From MRBY01 sp943371005 (GTDB taxonomy: Bacteria > Cyanobacteriota > Cyanobacteriia > Cyanobacteriales > MRBY01): a DNA stretch of 64,000 nt. Of the stretch, positions 43,304-52,534 are shown piece after piece (positions within the stretch are counted from its first letter, which is position 1; every line of letters starts with the position of its first letter). The position numbers and the translations under genes are program-made. A model generated the notes under the pieces. That model was not told where the DNA came from and ran no database searches. It saw nothing but the letters and a program-made list of their open reading frames with translations. The DNA is taken from positions 124,001 through 188,000 of the forward strand of contig CALRTB020000004.1 of the NCBI GenBank assembly GCA_943371005.1, in the 5' to 3' direction.

Positions 43304-44140
43304 CTAATCGGAGAAATCAACGGTTTGGTGGAGATGTTGTTTTGCCTGTTGCCACAGGGTCTCTAGCTCGGCGAGGGAGTAATCCGTTAGGGACTTATCT
43401 GCAAACTTTTCCATCAGAGAAATGCGCTGTACCATGCGGTCGTTAGTGCCATGGAGCGCCGCATTAGGATCGAGATCATACCACCGGGCTAAATTGACGA
43501 TGGTGAAGAGTAGATCTCCAAGTTCGGCCTGTTGATGGGCTTTATCTCCGGTCTGGAGTGCTTCGTGAAATTCTTGGAGTTCCTCCTCAAATTTTGCCCA
43601 CACTTCTTGGATGTTTTCCCATTCAAATCCGGCGGCAGCGGCTTTCTCTGACATTTTTAGGCTCGCCAGCAATGGAGGGAGGGTGCTGTTGTAACGGTCT
43701 AGTTTACGGCTGAGCTGGGGCAAATTTTGTGGGGATTCGCCTTTTTCCTCGGCCTTAATAGCTTCCCAATTTTGACGAACTTCGGCGACGGTACTAGCAT
43801 TGGTTTCGCCAAACACGTGGGGGTGACGCCGAATCAATTTCTCGCTAATGCCTTCGGCAACTTCCTGGAGGCTGAAGTGACCGTATTCCTGGGCGATTTG
43901 GGCTTGCAACACTACTTGAAGCAGTAAGTCCCCTAATTCTTCGGCGATCGCCTGTTGATCGTCTTGGCGGAGGGCATGGACAACTTCATAGGCTTCTTCG
44001 ATCACGTAGGGAATCAAAGTTTGGGGGGTCTGTTCTAGGTCCCAGGGACAACCGCCATCGGGCGATCGCAATTGGGCGACAACCTCAATCAGATGCTGGA
44101 GAGCCGTGAGGATTGCGTCGGTGGTTTTTTCCGGTGCCAT
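43304..44140 (-). CDS. mazG: nucleoside triphosphate pyrophosphohydrolase
   Basis: House-cleaning enzyme hydrolysing (d)NTPs to monophosphates. The 278-residue protein has two MazG repeats: EEAYEVVHALRQDD with EELGDLLLQVV in the first half and EEELQEFHEALQTGDK with ELGDLLFTIVNLARW in the second. Both contain the E-X-X-E and E-X-X-D Mg ligands. The tandem form corresponds to full-length MazG of other bacteria. Starts at ATG 44140, about 100 bases beyond the rne stop, after the rne terminator. Confidence 0.93.
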   Translation of the reverse strand: MAPEKTTDAILTALQHLIEVVAQLRSPDGGCPWDLEQTPQTLIPYVIEEAYEVVHALRQDDQQAIAEELGDLLLQVVLQAQIAQEYGHFSLQEVAEGISEKLIRRHPHVFGETNASTVAEVRQNWEAIKAEEKGESPQNLPQLSRKLDRYNSTLPPLLASLKMSEKAAAAGFEWENIQEVWAKFEEELQEFHEALQTGDKAHQQAELGDLLFTIVNLARWYDLDPNAALHGTNDRMVQRISLMEKFADKSLTDYSLAELETLWQQAKQHLHQTVDFSD

Positions 44141-44191
44141 AGCTTTTCAAGGGAATGTTGGTTCAGGGTGAGGGGGCGACAACGCCCCAAA

Positions 44192-44217
44192 AGAAAAAAA
44201 AGCAGTGTTGCCACTGC
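44192..44217 (-). terminator. Rho-independent terminator of rne
   Basis: GCAGTG (44202-44207) pairs with CACTGC (44212-44217) around a four-base loop; on the minus strand a run of eight T follows (AAAAAAAA on plus, 44194-44201). Just beyond it, a second GGGGCG/CGCCCC hairpin (44173-44188) lacks a U tract. Confidence 0.9.
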
Positions 44218-44240
44218 CTTAGGTTAACTGTAAGTGCGTC

Positions 44241-46313
44241 TTAACTACTGGCAGAAGAACGGCGACGGCGACGGCGACGGCCATTGGTCTTCTCTTCAGC
44301 GGTTTGTTCTGCTGCTTCCGCTTCCGTCTGGGACAAAACTTCCGTAGCAGCAGTTTGATCAGCTTGGGGGGCTTTGTCCGCTTCTGGGGCTGCTTCTGGG
44401 GTCTCAAGCTTGAGCTGTTGCGGCTCTGGATTCTCTGCTGGCGTTACCTTTTCCGGAGTTACATCGGTTGCTTTGACGGTTCCCGGTCGCACAATTTCAA
44501 TAATCGTTGAGCGGGGATCTTTTTTCCCGGCAGCGTCTAAACGCACCAGGGGCGACACTCCAATCAGAGCATAGACATTTTTTTCTTGCTCTGTCATTTC
44601 CACCTGGACTGTTTCTTTTGGCTCATCACGACGGTAGCGACCCCGTTCGCGACGGTCATAGCGGGAAGAGGTATTACTACTATCTTGGGACGGTGCAGCA
44701 GTTTTTGTTTCTTTTTTCTCTTTTGTTGGAGTCTCAGTAGAAGGGCGATCGCCACCAGTATCTTGGGTCTCTTTTTCGTCCCGGAGCACCGGCTTACTCG
44801 AAACCTCCGGTGTCCGCCGCCGCCGACGACGATTATTATTGTTGCTGCCTTGTTCTTGATAATCAGGGTGGTGCACCAGATTCAACGGTTCTGCCGCAGG
44901 TGTATTCCCCGCATTGATCAACTTACTCCGAGCAACCCGCGAGGTAATCCGTCGTCCGTGGCTGGTGGTGCTGTGTCGTCCCCCAGAAAGCACAGGCCGA
45001 CTTTCCCCGGGTGTCCGTGACCCACCTTGGAGAGAGAGGGAAGACATAATACTTAGCTGGAGGGGTACCGCTTCTTCTTCACCGGGTAAATGCACCAAAT
45101 GACCAAGGCCATTACAGTGGGCACAGGGCTGACCAAACAATTCATAAATATTTTGGCCTTGCCGTTTGCGGGTCAGTTCTACCAAACCGAGTTCAGACAA
45201 TTGGGCGATCTGGGGCCGGGCCTTGTCCGCCTTGAGAATACTTGTAAAATGCTCCAACAACTTCAACTGGTCATGGCGGGAATCCATGTCGATGAAGTCC
45301 ACCACGATCACCCCACCAATATTGCGTAACCGCAGTTGTCGGGCAATTTCGGTGGCCGCTTCATAGTTCGTCCAGAGTACCGTTTCCCGCGCGGTGGCGG
45401 ATTTGGTAAAGGAACCAGAGTTCACATCAATGACCGTCAATGCTTCGGTGGGTTCAATGATGATGTAGCCTCCAGACGGTAGCTCGACCCTGGGCTTGAG
45501 GGCTTCGCGAATGGCCGCATTCACCCGGAAATAGTCCAGAATAGATTGCTTTTCGCGGTGATGATCAATTAATAAACCGTCGGGCGCTTTCCCCCCTTGC
45601 CAGTTCATCAGTTGGCTTTTCACCCGTTTCATGCCGCTGGCAGAATCCACCACAATGCGGTTGACTTCATCGCTGTACATATCCCGCAGCACCCGCTGAA
45701 TAAAGTCGTCATCGCGGTTAATCAGGGTTGGAGGGCGGCCATAGTTTGCCTGCTGCTGGATCCCTTCCCACTGTTTTTGGAGGAGTTCTAGATCTTCGAT
45801 GATCGCTTCTTCGTCGGTGCCTTCGGCTTCAGTGCGCACCAAGAGTCCCATGCCGGGGGGTTTCATCAGCACAGCGAGGGCCCGCAGACGGTTACGTTCA
45901 CTATCGCTACTAATGCGGCGAGAAAGGTTGACTCCTTTGCTGTAGGGCATAAGGACGACGTAACGACCGGGGAGGGTGATATTGCCCGTGAGCCGTGGCC
46001 CTTTGTTCCCCGTGGGTTCTTTCATTACCTGAACCAGGGCTTTTTGTTGGGGTTCGAGGAGTTCGGTGATTGAGCTGGAATTTTTTCTGAGTCGAATGGG
46101 GCCAAGATCGCTGACATGGATGAAACCGTTTTTTTCGGTATCACCAATGTTGACAAAGGCCGCGTCAATGCCGGGAATGACGTTTTCGACGATACCGAGA
46201 TAGATGTCACCGACCTGCTGGGCACCGGTGGATACGACAATTTCTTGGATTTGGTCTTCCCAAAAAACGGCAGCAATCTGATGCTGCTCCGCAATAATAA
46301 TTTGCTTAGGCAT
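44241..46313 (-). CDS. rne: ribonuclease E/G
   Basis: Central endoribonuclease for mRNA turnover and rRNA/tRNA processing. The 690-residue protein has an S1 domain (residues ~35-115), the RNase H/DNase I-like catalytic part with VIDVNSGSFTKSA and VVDFIDMD carrying the Mg-binding Asp residues, and the zinc-link CAHCNGLG near residue 408. The C-terminal ~250 residues are disordered, with Arg-rich blocks (NNNNRRRRRR, YDRRERGRYRRDE). It ends in NGRRRRRRRSSASS, which contains the RRRRRRSSA sequence known to recruit PNPase in Anabaena. Confidence 0.96.
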   Translation of the reverse strand: MPKQIIIAEQHQIAAVFWEDQIQEIVVSTGAQQVGDIYLGIVENVIPGIDAAFVNIGDTEKNGFIHVSDLGPIRLRKNSSSITELLEPQQKALVQVMKEPTGNKGPRLTGNITLPGRYVVLMPYSKGVNLSRRISSDSERNRLRALAVLMKPPGMGLLVRTEAEGTDEEAIIEDLELLQKQWEGIQQQANYGRPPTLINRDDDFIQRVLRDMYSDEVNRIVVDSASGMKRVKSQLMNWQGGKAPDGLLIDHHREKQSILDYFRVNAAIREALKPRVELPSGGYIIIEPTEALTVIDVNSGSFTKSATARETVLWTNYEAATEIARQLRLRNIGGVIVVDFIDMDSRHDQLKLLEHFTSILKADKARPQIAQLSELGLVELTRKRQGQNIYELFGQPCAHCNGLGHLVHLPGEEEAVPLQLSIMSSLSLQGGSRTPGESRPVLSGGRHSTTSHGRRITSRVARSKLINAGNTPAAEPLNLVHHPDYQEQGSNNNNRRRRRRTPEVSSKPVLRDEKETQDTGGDRPSTETPTKEKKETKTAAPSQDSSNTSSRYDRRERGRYRRDEPKETVQVEMTEQEKNVYALIGVSPLVRLDAAGKKDPRSTIIEIVRPGTVKATDVTPEKVTPAENPEPQQLKLETPEAAPEADKAPQADQTAATEVLSQTEAEAAEQTAEEKTNGRRRRRRRSSASS

Positions 46314-46668
46314 TCAAATTCCTCGATTTTTTTCGCTTAATGCTGAAAAAACTGTTCTATGCAAGTTCTGTTGTCTGGATAAATGCTTTGAAACTAGGCT
46401 GGATATTTCTTGTTTCGTGCAGACTTCACCGCAGACATGAGTCTATGTATGGCTGGGTGAGATGAAATGATAGGCGATCGCCGGATCTTGTGTCGTCGAG
46501 GAAAAGGTTAGGATTACCGCAACAACAAACAAAGACCGGAGCAAATTCTTTCTTCACACGCTGTGTAAAGGGAGAAGACGGTTACGGCTAAATAAAGGAA
46601 GGTTTAGCGGCATATTTGCAATCGCCTCAGATTCCATTCTAAAGCCAAGTGTTCACTTTGGATCACTT
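46314..46668. promoter_or_regulatory. rne leader/promoter region
   Basis: A 355-base gap upstream of rne, downstream of the cysteine desulfurase stop. Parts are T-rich on the minus strand. Cyanobacterial rne genes carry long 5' leaders through which RNase E regulates itself, so this is probably leader plus promoter. No -35/-10 pair could be fixed and no small gene is convincing. Confidence 0.45.
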
Positions 46669-47829
46669 TCATGGGGTCTTGGTGGGCATTTTTCGGAGGC
46701 TGTGGAGGGTTTGTTGTAGGGTTTGGGCAACGTGATCGATGTCGGTGGCGATGGTGAAGCGGCCTAAACCAAAGCGCAGGGAGGCACGACAAAGGGCTGG
46801 GGAACGACCCAAGGCAGTGAGGACATGGGAGGGTTTGCCGGAACTGCAGGCGGAACCAGCGGAGAGGGCCACGGTATTGCGTAGTGCCAAAAGGAGGGCG
46901 GTGCCGTCCACGTTTTCGATGCTGACATTGAGGTTATGGGGGAGCCGTTGGTCGAGGTCACCGTTTAGATAAATGCCTTCTAGGGGTTGTAACTGCTGCC
47001 AGAGGCGATCGCGTAATAGTTTAATCCTGGCATTTTCTTCATCCATCTGGGCCAGACCAATTTCGACGGCCTTGCCAAAGCCAACAATTTGCGGCGTGTA
47101 GAGGGTGCCCGATCGCCGCCCCCGTTCTTGGCCGCCGCCGTGGAGTTGGGGCGCAAGATTAACCCGGGGATTTTTTCGGCGCACGTACAACGCACCAATG
47201 CCCTTGGGGCCATAGATTTTATGGGCAGTCAGGGACATTAGGTCGATATTCTGGGTTTGGACATTGAGGGGAATTTTGGCGATCGCCTGGGCTGCATCAC
47301 AGTGGAAAAACACCTCATAACGCCGGCACAATGCCCCAATTTCGGCGATTGGTTGCAAGACCCCGATTTCGTTATTTGCCGCCATCACCGAGACGAGGAG
47401 TGTATCATCTCGAATTGCCTGTTCCAACAGCGTTAAATCTAATAATCCATTGGCTTGCACAGGCAGATAAGTGACCTCAAATCCCAGGGTTTCTAAATAG
47501 GCGAAGGGATCTAAAACAGCCCGATGTTCCGTTTGGACAGTAATCAAGTGACGACAATCAGAAAAATAAGCCTCTGCTAGTCCCTTAATCGCCAAATTGT
47601 TGGCTTCCGTCGCCCCGCTCGTAAAAACAATTTCCTCCGGTTCTGCCCCGATACTTGCGGCAAGGATCTCCCGCGATCGCTCTACCGCCGCCGCCGCTTC
47701 CCAACCGTAGACATGACCAGCACTCGCAGGATTGCCAAACTGCTCCGTAAAGTAGGGCAACATCGCTTCGAGTACCTGCGGATCAACGGGAGTTGTCGCA
47801 TGGTTATCAAGATAAATGGGGCGTTTCAT
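46669..47829 (-). CDS. cysteine desulfurase, IscS/NifS family
   Basis: PLP enzyme that removes sulfur from cysteine for Fe-S clusters or thio-modification. In 386 residues, YLDNHATTPVDPQV opens the fold, the PLP lysine is in LTAHKIYGPKGIGALYV and the catalytic Cys is in LSAGSACSSGKPSHV. The SSG form of the active site and the length place it with group I (IscS/NifS) rather than SufS. Cyanobacteria have several copies, and no iscU or partner lies nearby. Confidence 0.9.
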   Translation of the reverse strand: MKRPIYLDNHATTPVDPQVLEAMLPYFTEQFGNPASAGHVYGWEAAAAVERSREILAASIGAEPEEIVFTSGATEANNLAIKGLAEAYFSDCRHLITVQTEHRAVLDPFAYLETLGFEVTYLPVQANGLLDLTLLEQAIRDDTLLVSVMAANNEIGVLQPIAEIGALCRRYEVFFHCDAAQAIAKIPLNVQTQNIDLMSLTAHKIYGPKGIGALYVRRKNPRVNLAPQLHGGGQERGRRSGTLYTPQIVGFGKAVEIGLAQMDEENARIKLLRDRLWQQLQPLEGIYLNGDLDQRLPHNLNVSIENVDGTALLLALRNTVALSAGSACSSGKPSHVLTALGRSPALCRASLRFGLGRFTIATDIDHVAQTLQQTLHSLRKMPTKTP

Positions 47830-47842
47830 CGCAAAAGACAGC

Positions 47843-48418
47843 CTAATTTTTTAACCAGGCAAAAATTTCATCCCCGCTTAAGGTCAATGATTGCGCAAAA
47901 GCAGGCGTTGGTAGATTTTGGGCTTGTTGATCAAAAACTTGTATAAATTTATCGGCCTGATAAACGAAAATACAGGCTTCTTGGGGGTCAATCAGCCAAC
48001 CCATTTCTGCACCATAGTCTAAGCAGTGCAGGATGTTACAAATAACGCGGGTATGGCTTTGATTGGCAGACAAAATTTCAATTACCCAATCCGGAGCAAG
48101 CTTAAAAACATTGGCAATTTCACCGTTGTCATCCCGGGGAATACGTTCTGTTTTAAATACTGCAACATCCGGCACAATGGAGCGTTCCCCAAAAGTACAA
48201 CGTAGTTCCGGAAAAACCTGAGCTGCTTTATCTGCACGGAAAGCCATGGTGAGAGCAAAGGTTAATTCCCGTTGTAGGAGGCTACGTTTTCCTTGGGGTA
48301 TTGGCTTTTGACGAATTATCCCATCGATATATTCGTTGGCAGGTTTTGTCTCTGGTAGCGTCAGGAATTTTTCTAGGGTAATTGAGCGACTCAGTGCTTG
48401 TACCATGGGACATGCCAT
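47843..48418 (-). CDS. Uma2 family (DUF820) restriction-endonuclease-like protein
   Basis: A 191-residue member of the same family as the gene at 693-1256. The candidate catalytic pattern is IVPDVAVFKTERIP then PDWVIEILSANQS; LPETKPANEYIDGIIRQKP is nearly shared with the first copy. ATG 48418 is one start; ATG 48406, four codons in, is another. Its stop is 13 bases before the cysteine desulfurase start, so the two might be co-transcribed. Function unknown. Confidence 0.85.
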   Translation of the reverse strand: MACPMVQALSRSITLEKFLTLPETKPANEYIDGIIRQKPIPQGKRSLLQRELTFALTMAFRADKAAQVFPELRCTFGERSIVPDVAVFKTERIPRDDNGEIANVFKLAPDWVIEILSANQSHTRVICNILHCLDYGAEMGWLIDPQEACIFVYQADKFIQVFDQQAQNLPTPAFAQSLTLSGDEIFAWLKN

Positions 48419-48439
48419 CGATGGGAACTACTTTTTATT

Positions 48440-49339
48440 TTAGTGAACGGACTGACTGAGTTCTGGCTTAGATCGTGGGTGGGTTTCCATTAAACGCCGC
48501 ACCTGTTCTGCGTGGTAAGAACTGCGGGTGAGGGGGCTAGAAACGACTTGCAAAAAGCCGAGGGATTCCCCATATTCTCGCCAGGCATCAAATTGTTCTG
48601 GGGTAATAAAGTCTTGAACCCCTAGATGTTTTTGGGTGGGCTGGAGGTATTGGCCAATGGTGAGAATGTCACAGTCTACGGCCCGCAGATCCCGCATCAC
48701 TTCACGTACTTCGGCATCGGTTTCCCCAAGGCCAACCATAATTCCCGATTTGGTGTAAACCCAGGGAGTTAGCTCACGGGTGCGTCGGAGTAACTCAAGG
48801 GAACGTTGGTAATCCCCCTGGGGACGTGTTTTTTTATAGAGACGGGGAACCGTTTCTGTGTTGTGGTTCAACACTTCGGGGGCAGCATCAATGATCGTTT
48901 TGAGGGCCTCCCAATTGCCACAGAGGTCAGGAATCAGGACTTCAATGGTCGTTTTGGGGGACAGTTCACGGGTTCGTTCGATACATTTCACGAATTGGCT
49001 CGCACCACCATCGGGGAGATCGTCACGGTTGACGGAGGTGATCACGACATGATTCAGATTTAAACGACGTACGGCTTCGGCGAGGTTGTCGGGTTCTGTG
49101 GGATCTAAACCCCGGGGCACTTTGTCAAAGTCAATGTCGCAGTAGGGGCAGGCGCGGGTGCAGGCTGGCCCCATGATCAAAAACGTAGCAGTGCCTGCAT
49201 TGAAACATTCGCCGATGTTGGGACAGGAGGCTTCTTCGCAGACGGTATTTAGGCTGAGGTCCCGTAAAATTTCTTTGACACTGCCGACCCGTTGCCATTG
49301 GGGGGCCTTTACTCTGAGCCAATCTGGTTTTACCGCCAC
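48440..49339 (-). CDS. lipA: lipoyl synthase
   Basis: Radical SAM enzyme inserting two sulfurs into octanoyl groups on carrier proteins such as PDH E2. The 299-residue protein shows both cluster sites: auxiliary C-X4-C-X5-C at Cys34, Cys39, Cys45 (CEEASCPNIGEC) and radical SAM C-X3-C-X2-C at Cys60, Cys64, Cys67 (CTRACPYC). The C-terminal LTRSSYHAEQ holds the Ser that ligates the auxiliary cluster. ATG 49339; monocistronic or leading the minus-strand group below. Confidence 0.96.
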   Translation of the reverse strand: MAVKPDWLRVKAPQWQRVGSVKEILRDLSLNTVCEEASCPNIGECFNAGTATFLIMGPACTRACPYCDIDFDKVPRGLDPTEPDNLAEAVRRLNLNHVVITSVNRDDLPDGGASQFVKCIERTRELSPKTTIEVLIPDLCGNWEALKTIIDAAPEVLNHNTETVPRLYKKTRPQGDYQRSLELLRRTRELTPWVYTKSGIMVGLGETDAEVREVMRDLRAVDCDILTIGQYLQPTQKHLGVQDFITPEQFDAWREYGESLGFLQVVSSPLTRSSYHAEQVRRLMETHPRSKPELSQSVH

Positions 49340-49432
49340 GGCGATCGCTCCTTATCTTTTGAGAATTTTGGACTTAACGGACAAGTTTTTATCGTAGCAA
49401 GGTTTACCTGTGTTAGTATAGGTTCTGTTTTT

Positions 49433-49509
<77 letters not shown>

Positions 49510-49564
49510 TTTAGAAATCGCAAAATGAAGATCTCCTTGGTTGTCTTCTAAATTCTAAGGGAGA

Positions 49565-50074
49565 TCAATTTTTGCAATTAAGACTGTAGCGGGTGTCAAT
49601 GCCAGTGATGGTATTAGTGCCGCTAGCTCGTTTGCAGAGTTCAGACAGTTGGTAGCGGTCGAGGAGCGCGCCGGAAAAATCAGCCCCGTCGATAATCGCT
49701 TCGGCAAAATTGGTGCCCGGCGCAACGGCATCAACAAAGAGGGCGTTGGTCAGGTTCGCGCCTTCCATATTGACTTGATCCATAAAGGCTTCGGAAAGGT
49801 TGGCTTCGGTGAGATTAGCCTCCATAAAGTTGCCTTCGGTGAGAATTGCCCGGCTGAGGTCACTGCCGGTAAAGTCACTCCCGCGCACATCGGCCCGGGC
49901 AAAACTGGCAGCCTGGAGATTTTCGTGGGCAAAGTCGTGGTTCGGCAGTTCGGAATAGGTGTAGTTCAGCTTACTGGCGGCGATCGCCTCTGGGGTTATA
50001 AAAATCATCACGGCGATCGCCAACAAAAAAATCGTTACCATGCGTCGGATAAATTGCGCGGCCACAAAAACCAT
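49565..50074 (-). CDS. lumenal pentapeptide-repeat protein
   Basis: A 169-residue exported protein. The N-terminal part has an Arg-Arg pair followed by a hydrophobic stretch (MVTIFLLAIAVMIFI) ending near AIAASK. About a dozen A(D/N)LXX pentapeptides follow (SFARADVRGSDFTGSDLSRA, NFMEANLTEANLSEA), then a tail with two Cys, LSELCKRASGTN and SLNCKN. This matches the lumenal pentapeptide family of cyanobacteria and plants (TL15/TL17 type), function unknown. ATG 50074 has GAGG upstream; ATG 50041 is another option. Confidence 0.82.
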   Translation of the reverse strand: MVFVAAQFIRRMVTIFLLAIAVMIFITPEAIAASKLNYTYSELPNHDFAHENLQAASFARADVRGSDFTGSDLSRAILTEGNFMEANLTEANLSEAFMDQVNMEGANLTNALFVDAVAPGTNFAEAIIDGADFSGALLDRYQLSELCKRASGTNTITGIDTRYSLNCKN

Positions 50075-50191
50075 AATTTCACTAACCTCAAAAAATATTT
50101 TTCTTTTTCTAGGATACAAGCCTTCCCCAAGGGGGTTGCATCCAGAACTTCCATGTAGTAATTGCTAGATTTGCATCATTGCCACAATTTC

Positions 50192-50205
50192 GTAGGAAAC
50201 ACTAC
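50192..50205 (+). promoter_or_regulatory. NtcA-like GTA-N8-TAC upstream of the porin
   Basis: GTAGGAAACACTAC fits the NtcA consensus and is also a near palindrome (GTAG/CTAC). No well-placed TAN3T box is found 22-23 bases downstream, unlike the two cluster promoters, so it may be fortuitous or a different mode of NtcA binding. Confidence 0.35.
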
Positions 50206-50320
50206 AAAATCTTCACCATAAATCATGGCAAAACTAAGCCATTCATTTTTTAACCCCGACTTTAACTTGGATTAACATTGCCAAAATCAAAGCTTCGGGT
50301 GTGAGGACAAACACCAAACT

Positions 50321-51931
50321 ATGACTTCTTTGAAAACTGTATCCTTAGCTGCAACAGCTTTTATGACGATGGCCAGCCAGGCGATCGCCGCCGATAACCA
50401 AGCACTGCTCGAACAAATCAATCAATACAGTGCGAGCAGTTCGACCGCTCAAGTCAATAGCATCTTCCAGCTCAGTGATGTTGCCCCTTCCGACTGGGCC
50501 TTTGATGCGCTGCGAAATCTAGTTGAAAACTACAACTGTATTGTTGGTTATCCCGATGGTACCTATCGCGGCAATCGTCCCCTCAGTCGTTACGAGTTCG
50601 CGGCTGGTTTAAATGCTTGCTTACAGCAAATTGAACGGCTGATCACCAGTGGCGGTTCTGAAGTCACTGCTGAAGATCTCGCCGCCCTCCGTCGCCTCGT
50701 TAATGAATTTGAAGCAGAACTGGCGACCCTTGGAGCCCGCGTTGATGACCTTGAAGGTCGTGTTGAATTCCTCGAAGATCATCAGTTCTCAACAACGACC
50801 AAGCTAGTAGGGGAAGTCTCCTTCAATATTTCTGATGCTTTTGGCGATGGCGTCGATGATGCCCAAACCGTTTTTCAAGATAAAGTCCGCTTAATGCTGG
50901 TCACCAGCTTTACCGGAAAAGATAGACTCTACACCCGTTTAAGTGCCGGGAACTCAGGCCCTTCATTTACAGGACAATATGACACTCTGGGATCTGGATT
51001 TGTCCCTAGAACTGCAGAAGGACGTTTTTCCTATGACGGAGAATCCGACAATGATGTCACAATTGATCGGCTGCACTATGCCTTTCCAGTTGGTGATAGT
51101 ACAACTGTCACGGCGATGGCGATTCTCGGTGCTCACCACTTCTATGCAGATACCTTCAACACAGGTCTAGAAGCTGGTGGTGGTTCCAATGGCGCCCTTT
51201 CTCGTTTTGGTGAGCGCAACCCAATTTATCGTCTTGGAATTGGTACTGCCAGCACGGGGATTGGGATTAAACATGACTTTAATGACGTCTTCCAGCTTTC
51301 GGCAGGATATCTTTCAACAAATGGCAGTGACCCAAGCGAAGGAGAAGGGCTGTTTAACGGCACCTACTCCGCAATGGCGCAGTTAGCAATCAAGCCCAGC
51401 GACAAGTTTAAATTTGGGGTGAACTATGTCCGCGGCTATGCCACTGATAGTAGTGATTTTGCCTATGGTGGTACGGGAACTGGCTGGGCCAATAATCTTA
51501 ATAACTCCGGCATGGGCATGGCTGTAAATAATGTTGAAACGAATTCATTTGGTGGCCAGGTTCAATGGGATGTAACCGATAAAATCAGTCTCCGGGGCTG
51601 GGTCGGTTATACCGATGCTCAATTCGATGAAGGTGAAGCGGATATCTGGACTTGGGCCGGTATTTTGGCGCTGCCTGACCTTGGTAAACCCGGCAACATG
51701 GGGGCAATTATTGTTGGTTCTGAGCCCTACGCCACAAACCTAGAAGTTGGTGGCAGTACACCTCGAGGCTTTACCGACGACATGCCTTTGCACATTGAAG
51801 GGCTCTATAAATACCAACTGAGCAAAAATATCTCGATCACCCCTGGTGTGATTTGGTTGATTAACCCGAACCAAAACGAGGATAACGAAGATATTATCAT
51901 TGGCACGATTCGTACGACCTTCTCCTTCTAA
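50321..51931 (+). CDS. iron-uptake porin / SLH-domain outer-membrane porin
   Basis: Outer-membrane beta-barrel of the cyanobacterial SomA/Slr1841-like group, involved in inorganic ion and iron uptake. The 536-residue protein has a signal peptide (first ~24 residues), an SLH domain (residues ~50-110, DVAPSDWAFDALRNLVENYN, RYEFAAGLNACLQQIE) that contacts peptidoglycan, a coiled coil, then an OprB-like barrel and a terminal TTFSF strand. The closing aromatic residue fits BAM recognition. A terminator follows the stop. Confidence 0.94.
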   Translation: MTSLKTVSLAATAFMTMASQAIAADNQALLEQINQYSASSSTAQVNSIFQLSDVAPSDWAFDALRNLVENYNCIVGYPDGTYRGNRPLSRYEFAAGLNACLQQIERLITSGGSEVTAEDLAALRRLVNEFEAELATLGARVDDLEGRVEFLEDHQFSTTTKLVGEVSFNISDAFGDGVDDAQTVFQDKVRLMLVTSFTGKDRLYTRLSAGNSGPSFTGQYDTLGSGFVPRTAEGRFSYDGESDNDVTIDRLHYAFPVGDSTTVTAMAILGAHHFYADTFNTGLEAGGGSNGALSRFGERNPIYRLGIGTASTGIGIKHDFNDVFQLSAGYLSTNGSDPSEGEGLFNGTYSAMAQLAIKPSDKFKFGVNYVRGYATDSSDFAYGGTGTGWANNLNNSGMGMAVNNVETNSFGGQVQWDVTDKISLRGWVGYTDAQFDEGEADIWTWAGILALPDLGKPGNMGAIIVGSEPYATNLEVGGSTPRGFTDDMPLHIEGLYKYQLSKNISITPGVIWLINPNQNEDNEDIIIGTIRTTFSF

Positions 51932-51986
51932 GTGCAAGCTTGGTCGTCAAACCTTTTTGGTCGAAAACTTTGAAAAATAATGATTG

Positions 51987-52016
51987 AAGCCCCTTAAATT
52001 TCTAGGGGCTTTTTAT
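51987..52016 (+). terminator. Rho-independent terminator of the porin
   Basis: AAGCCCCT (51987-51994) and AGGGGCTT (52004-52011) are perfect eight-base arms around a nine-base loop, followed by TTTATT. Confidence 0.88.
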
Positions 52017-52019
52017 TGG

Positions 52020-52328
52020 CTATGCATCTGTTGTTTTGTTCTTACTAAAAAGAGATTGCACGCCCAGAATAAATAAACCCACTGCAATCAGCCCAAAGAC
52101 TCCCGTTGCCATGGTAAACAGCCCCATAATGAGTGTACGCACGGTGATTCCAATTTGGATGGCAAGACCATTCCCTGTAGGCGGTTTACTGGCAAAGCCT
52201 GCAATGACTTTATTGGTTAAGAGGTAAGCCGCAAAGGACATGGAACCAGCAACGGCAGTGCCGTACCAACACCGCAAAGGACTGGGCAAAGTCTCGTCTG
52301 GTTTAAGGTCGGAGGTTTCTTCACTCAT
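52020..52328 (-). CDS. DUF3082 family membrane protein
   Basis: A 102-residue protein of unknown function with two hydrophobic helices, roughly residues 24-44 and 65-92, and a charged N-terminus. Conserved in cyanobacteria. ATG 52328 is preceded by a short stretch that also contains the promoter of the next, oppositely oriented gene. It converges on the porin, with the terminator between. Confidence 0.8.
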   Translation of the reverse strand: MSEETSDLKPDETLPSPLRCWYGTAVAGSMSFAAYLLTNKVIAGFASKPPTGNGLAIQIGITVRTLIMGLFTMATGVFGLIAVGLFILGVQSLFSKNKTTDA

Positions 52329-52534
52329 CGTCTTAGTTCTTTAAAATTACAAAGTACAGGCTGGGGCATGGTTGGTATTTTACGCTCTTGGGGTTTGGAC
52401 AAGGAAATTTTCCGGAAATGCCAAGATCAAGATTTAAGCCAATATTGGGTAATGATGCCACTGAGCCAGATGTTGCCGTAGCATAAAAGTTGCAGGAAAT
52501 ATTTCTGTTGCAGTTTATAAGGGAGGGCAGATCA

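Noticed and set aside
44173..44188. GGGGCG/CGCCCC hairpin as rne terminator
   Set aside because: No U tract follows in the minus orientation. The adjacent GCAGTG hairpin with eight T is the better terminator.
44241..44420. Arg-codon repeat (GACGGC units) at the rne 3' end as a DNA repeat element
   Set aside because: It is explained by the poly-Arg tail of RNase E.
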